A stretch of 64,000 nt of DNA from Icerya purchasi (taxonomy: Eukaryota > Arthropoda > Insecta > Hemiptera > Monophlebidae), in NCBI GenBank assembly GCA_039619475.1, contig CM077115.1:494657352-494721351 (forward strand), given 5' to 3'. Under the pieces are notes generated by a model. That model searched no databases. It was not told the DNA's origin and worked only from the letters and a program-made list of their open reading frames with translations. Numbering within the stretch: the first letter of the stretch is position 1; each line of letters begins with the position of its first letter. Below, in pieces: positions 60,910-64,000 of the stretch. The position numbers were made by a program, and so were the translations under genes.

Positions 60910-63160
60910 AATACATTAGCAGTTTACGGTGAGTAAAAATCATTACGAAAATGATATATTATAAAAAGAGGTAGTACTGTATTATTCAAGATGATAAGAA
61001 GAAATAAGAAAAAGAAAAATACAAGTGTAGTGAACCTATCCCGATTGTTTAATTAGAGTTAATAGAAATAATGAGACTAATATAGGCTAGTAAACTTATT
61101 AAAAATAAATCATTAAATTTTCTTTTCCTTTTATTTTTTGTTCAGGGAAGATGTATTAGCTGGAAAAAGAAGAAAAAAATATACTTCAGCAAAGGTGTGA
61201 ATGTGAATCTGAAGCAGCTAGAGTAATTTGCAACGTTGGTTAATTTCACGTTGATTTCATAACACAGTCGATTATTAATAATGCGAACTTTTCATCCGTT
61301 TAAACTTAGTGGACTTTCGCCTTTCTTCTACTTCTGGAAGTAAATTTACAGCTGGCTACACAACCTCAAACGTATCGTTGTTGCGCAATCCGCGTGATTA
61401 TATTATTTAACGCGGCAAAGAATCTCTACGAAATCATTTCGCCTCTAAAGCCACATATTGGTTCGCGACGGACGTTGATATTTTTGTTCTGCCAGAGAAT
61501 AATTTAAATTTACATATCTGATCATAGTCCAGTTTTACTTTCATTTTAGCGTACTCGAACCCAAAAATACTACAGATTGTGCGCAAAGTATCGATCGAAA
61601 TACAAAATTTTCTAAACCCAAAGAAATACCAGTGCAGTGTAATATTGAAAAAGCGACACTGATTTTTTTACCATCGCCTTTACTAGAGGCGATCGTATTC
61701 GACCAAAAATATGTTCCCGTCTAATACGCAAACAATCGGCCAACCAGCGAGTACGTCTGAAATTTAAAGTCGAATATCGTGTCAGTTTGTTAACGGAATC
61801 TTAAAGTTCTTTAAATTCTGTAAAGTTTTTATTTTTACAGTTTTTTTCTTTCTTTTTTTTTTTTTTTTCTTTTTTCGGATACACGCCATAAATATACGTA
61901 CACTTTAATTGAATGTATAAAATCGGAGCAATTGCAGCCTAATATATGACGAACCGATTTACGCATACTTCTAATGTAGATTTCGAAAAAGAATATACGA
62001 AAGAATACTTTTTAGGAAAATGACACATAATGTCCTCGAAAGAATTCTTTCTTCCGAATTGAAATAAGTACCCGTATATTTTGATTTTATACGGGTATCT
62101 AAATAAGATTTTTCTTTCTTAGTTTATTCTGAATCAAGACTGATTTTGGGAATATCGCAAATTATCATTTTTTTACTAAAATAATAATAATAATAATTAA
62201 TAATAATAATCATAATAATAATAATGACCGTGTATACCATCGTTACGAAGTATTAATAATTAAAATAACGAACATAAAAATATTACAGGGGATACATTAA
62301 GTCGGTCGAAACACCAGGAAAAGAAATATTTGAAAATGTGTTCGGATGAAATCGGATTAATTCTCCGAAATCTGTGGTCAAGACCTTCCTCGCGAAATCA
62401 GCAATTTAGCCCGCTATAAATTAGCAATAGAATAACTAAAATAAAAAAGTACGAGAGCTCTATCTCCATCGGAAGACGTACTAAATAATGCCGCGGAACG
62501 AAACGAACCAGGAGATTTCATACGTAGAGATTAGCACGGATAAAACTCTCTCCGACAAACGACGAGAAAAATGTTACCGCATGAAAATCTAAACTTACCT
62601 CTTTCGCGGACAATGGTAGCTAAATCCGAGTTTGAAAAGTCGAAAACGGTTTTCAACTTTATCCGAACATCATAAATGAACTATAAACAAGCTACTTTAC
62701 GATTCGGACTGCACCACCTGCCCATTGCCTAAAAACTCGTAAATCTACATATCTTCAAGCAAGGCTAAAAAAACAGGTGATTATGAGGTGATTATGAGGC
62801 TAATTTTATTACAGACTCAGTTCTCCGTTTTTTCCCCGAGAAAGGAGTCCTGTTAATATTCCATGCTCCAGTTAAACTGCTTATCCGCGCCTGAAGTGTA
62901 TTCTATAATAAAAAAACGCCACCCAAACCTCGTGACAACCATTTCACTCTTATACATCCTCGACGGCCATGAGAATAATTTTCCATTATCGGGTGAAGCT
63001 TTTGAAACAACACTATTCAACCGAATATATCCTATAGCACAGCACTCCACCGACACCCACCAAACCGGATTTAGGAGTATCCCTCGGTATCATAGCGGGT
63101 TATTGATTAATCACCGATTTTGAGAAAAAAATATACTTGATCCGCAGCACTACCCCTCCA
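60910..63160. other. AT-rich non-coding stretch
   Basis: No supported gene. An (AAT)n tract lies at 62179-62226, and a poly-T run at 61844-61868. Confidence 0.4.
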
Positions 63161-63178
63161 AACGTTCAACGGAGTATA

Positions 63179-63463
63179 AAGTAAAGTAAATCCCATACGC
63201 TTCACAGGGCGTTGGGGATTGTGAAGTTAAGCTTATCATAATGTACTTAAGGATCTAATGGATCCGACGAGAATACCGGGGCCAGTTCCTTTCTACTTGG
63301 GATCCTCCTTTACTTCCCCCCATATTTCTCTGGTATTCAATTCTATTTCAGATTAGGTATAGACCTGGGAACGATTCAGATCTGGAAAGAGACAAGTCTT
63401 GATAACCTATGATACCTCTGATTTAGTAGCCAAGCGCCTTAACCACTAGGCTACCGCGCTACC
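63179..63463 (-). mobile_element. tRNA-headed SINE with target duplication
   Basis: The minus strand begins ggtagcgcggtagcctagtgg (A box) at 63463, carries a degenerate B box, a unique body and a (tttac)-type tail ending at 63179. The flanks are ttcaacggagtata (63165-63178) and ttcaacagagtata (63464-63477), a 14-bp target duplication with one mismatch. Confidence 0.85.
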
Positions 63464-63477
63464 TTCAACAGAGTATA

Positions 63478-64000
63478 GTATTTTAAAATAACACGACACT
63501 TACCGTCAAAATGTGTCCTAATTGTTAACTTTCGATCTTAGTGAAAGCTATTTCAACGTGAGCGAAAGTACTTAATCGTTAATTGATCTAATGTTGTCTA
63601 AAATTTCCCAAAAAGCGAACATTTCCAGGGCTTCTTACATATGACACATCTGGTATGCCCGAACATTGTACATCTGTGCGGACGAATCACGTTTACTTCT
63701 TGATGCGGCTATATAGAGAAACAAATTACTTATTGCCAATTTAGAATCACGATTGACAGTCTACACGACTAAAGCGGTCACGCCATACGCTAGGGTATCT
63801 CACTTCCAGGTTTATTTGAAAAACTGTTTCCATTAAATATAAAGTAATTACGTATTTTTAGCAAAATGTCACCTGAAATAACCACTACTCTTTAGGTATG
63901 ATCTAGATTGAATTTCTGGTATTCAATAGCTTCGTGGTGATCGCGTGACAGTCTGAATAATCTGTAGAATTATTTTTACGTTACACAAGACAGATTCTGC
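63478..64000. other. Non-coding end of window
   Basis: No supported gene or element. Confidence 0.4.

Noticed and set aside
63400..63463. tRNA gene on the minus strand
   Set aside because: It is the head of a SINE with its own target duplication and a degenerate B box.

Overview
This is a 64 kb AT-rich stretch of eukaryotic, most likely insect, nuclear DNA. The evidence is heavy A/T homopolymer content, many decayed LINE fragments, tRNA-headed SINEs, hAT and Tc1/mariner-type MITEs, microsatellites and the absence of any bacterial-style gene packing. The LINE, SINE and repeat mix, plus a protein family I recall from arthropod genomes, would fit a hymenopteran or another insect. I cannot fix the species. 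I see no complete, confidently recognisable host gene.

Region by region: 0-4.6 kb holds a 5'-truncated LINE ending in a (TAAA)n tail and otherwise nothing recognisable. 4.6-7.9 kb is a repeat field: a 31-bp tandem satellite, degenerate higher-order repeats, a hAT-type MITE, and two copies of a roughly 70-bp conserved module. 7.9-21.7 kb is the notable part: a near-perfect inverted repeat with arms 7900-14450 and 15113-21663 and an asymmetric 662-bp spacer. It ends directly at a 100-N assembly gap. Each arm carries two convergent, paralogous intact ORFs of about 270-276 codons (called A and B here), a hAT MITE between them, and the broken remains of a third gene (C). By recognition, A, B and C look like protein families that accompany Maverick/Polinton- or adintovirus-like elements in arthropod genomes. 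A short DNA polymerase B-like fragment in the spacer points the same way. B has the 70-bp module upstream in both arms; A has it on the left only, because on the right the gap cuts it off.

21.7-23.6 kb is a LINE reverse transcriptase with three in-frame stops. 24-64 kb is largely non-coding. It contains a mariner MITE, at least six more LINE remnants (four sharing the same C-terminal end), a tandem repeat of about 275 bp, two more hAT-type MITEs, two SINEs, a long hairpin and several microsatellites. Islands that are less AT-rich (about 30, 37, 40-41, 49-50 and 56.8-58.3 kb) look like possible promoters or conserved non-coding DNA of unseen neighbouring genes; no exon there could be supported firmly.

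All family names come from recognition of sequence patterns without database searches. The inverted repeat may be a real structure or an assembly fold-back. Read-level data would decide.
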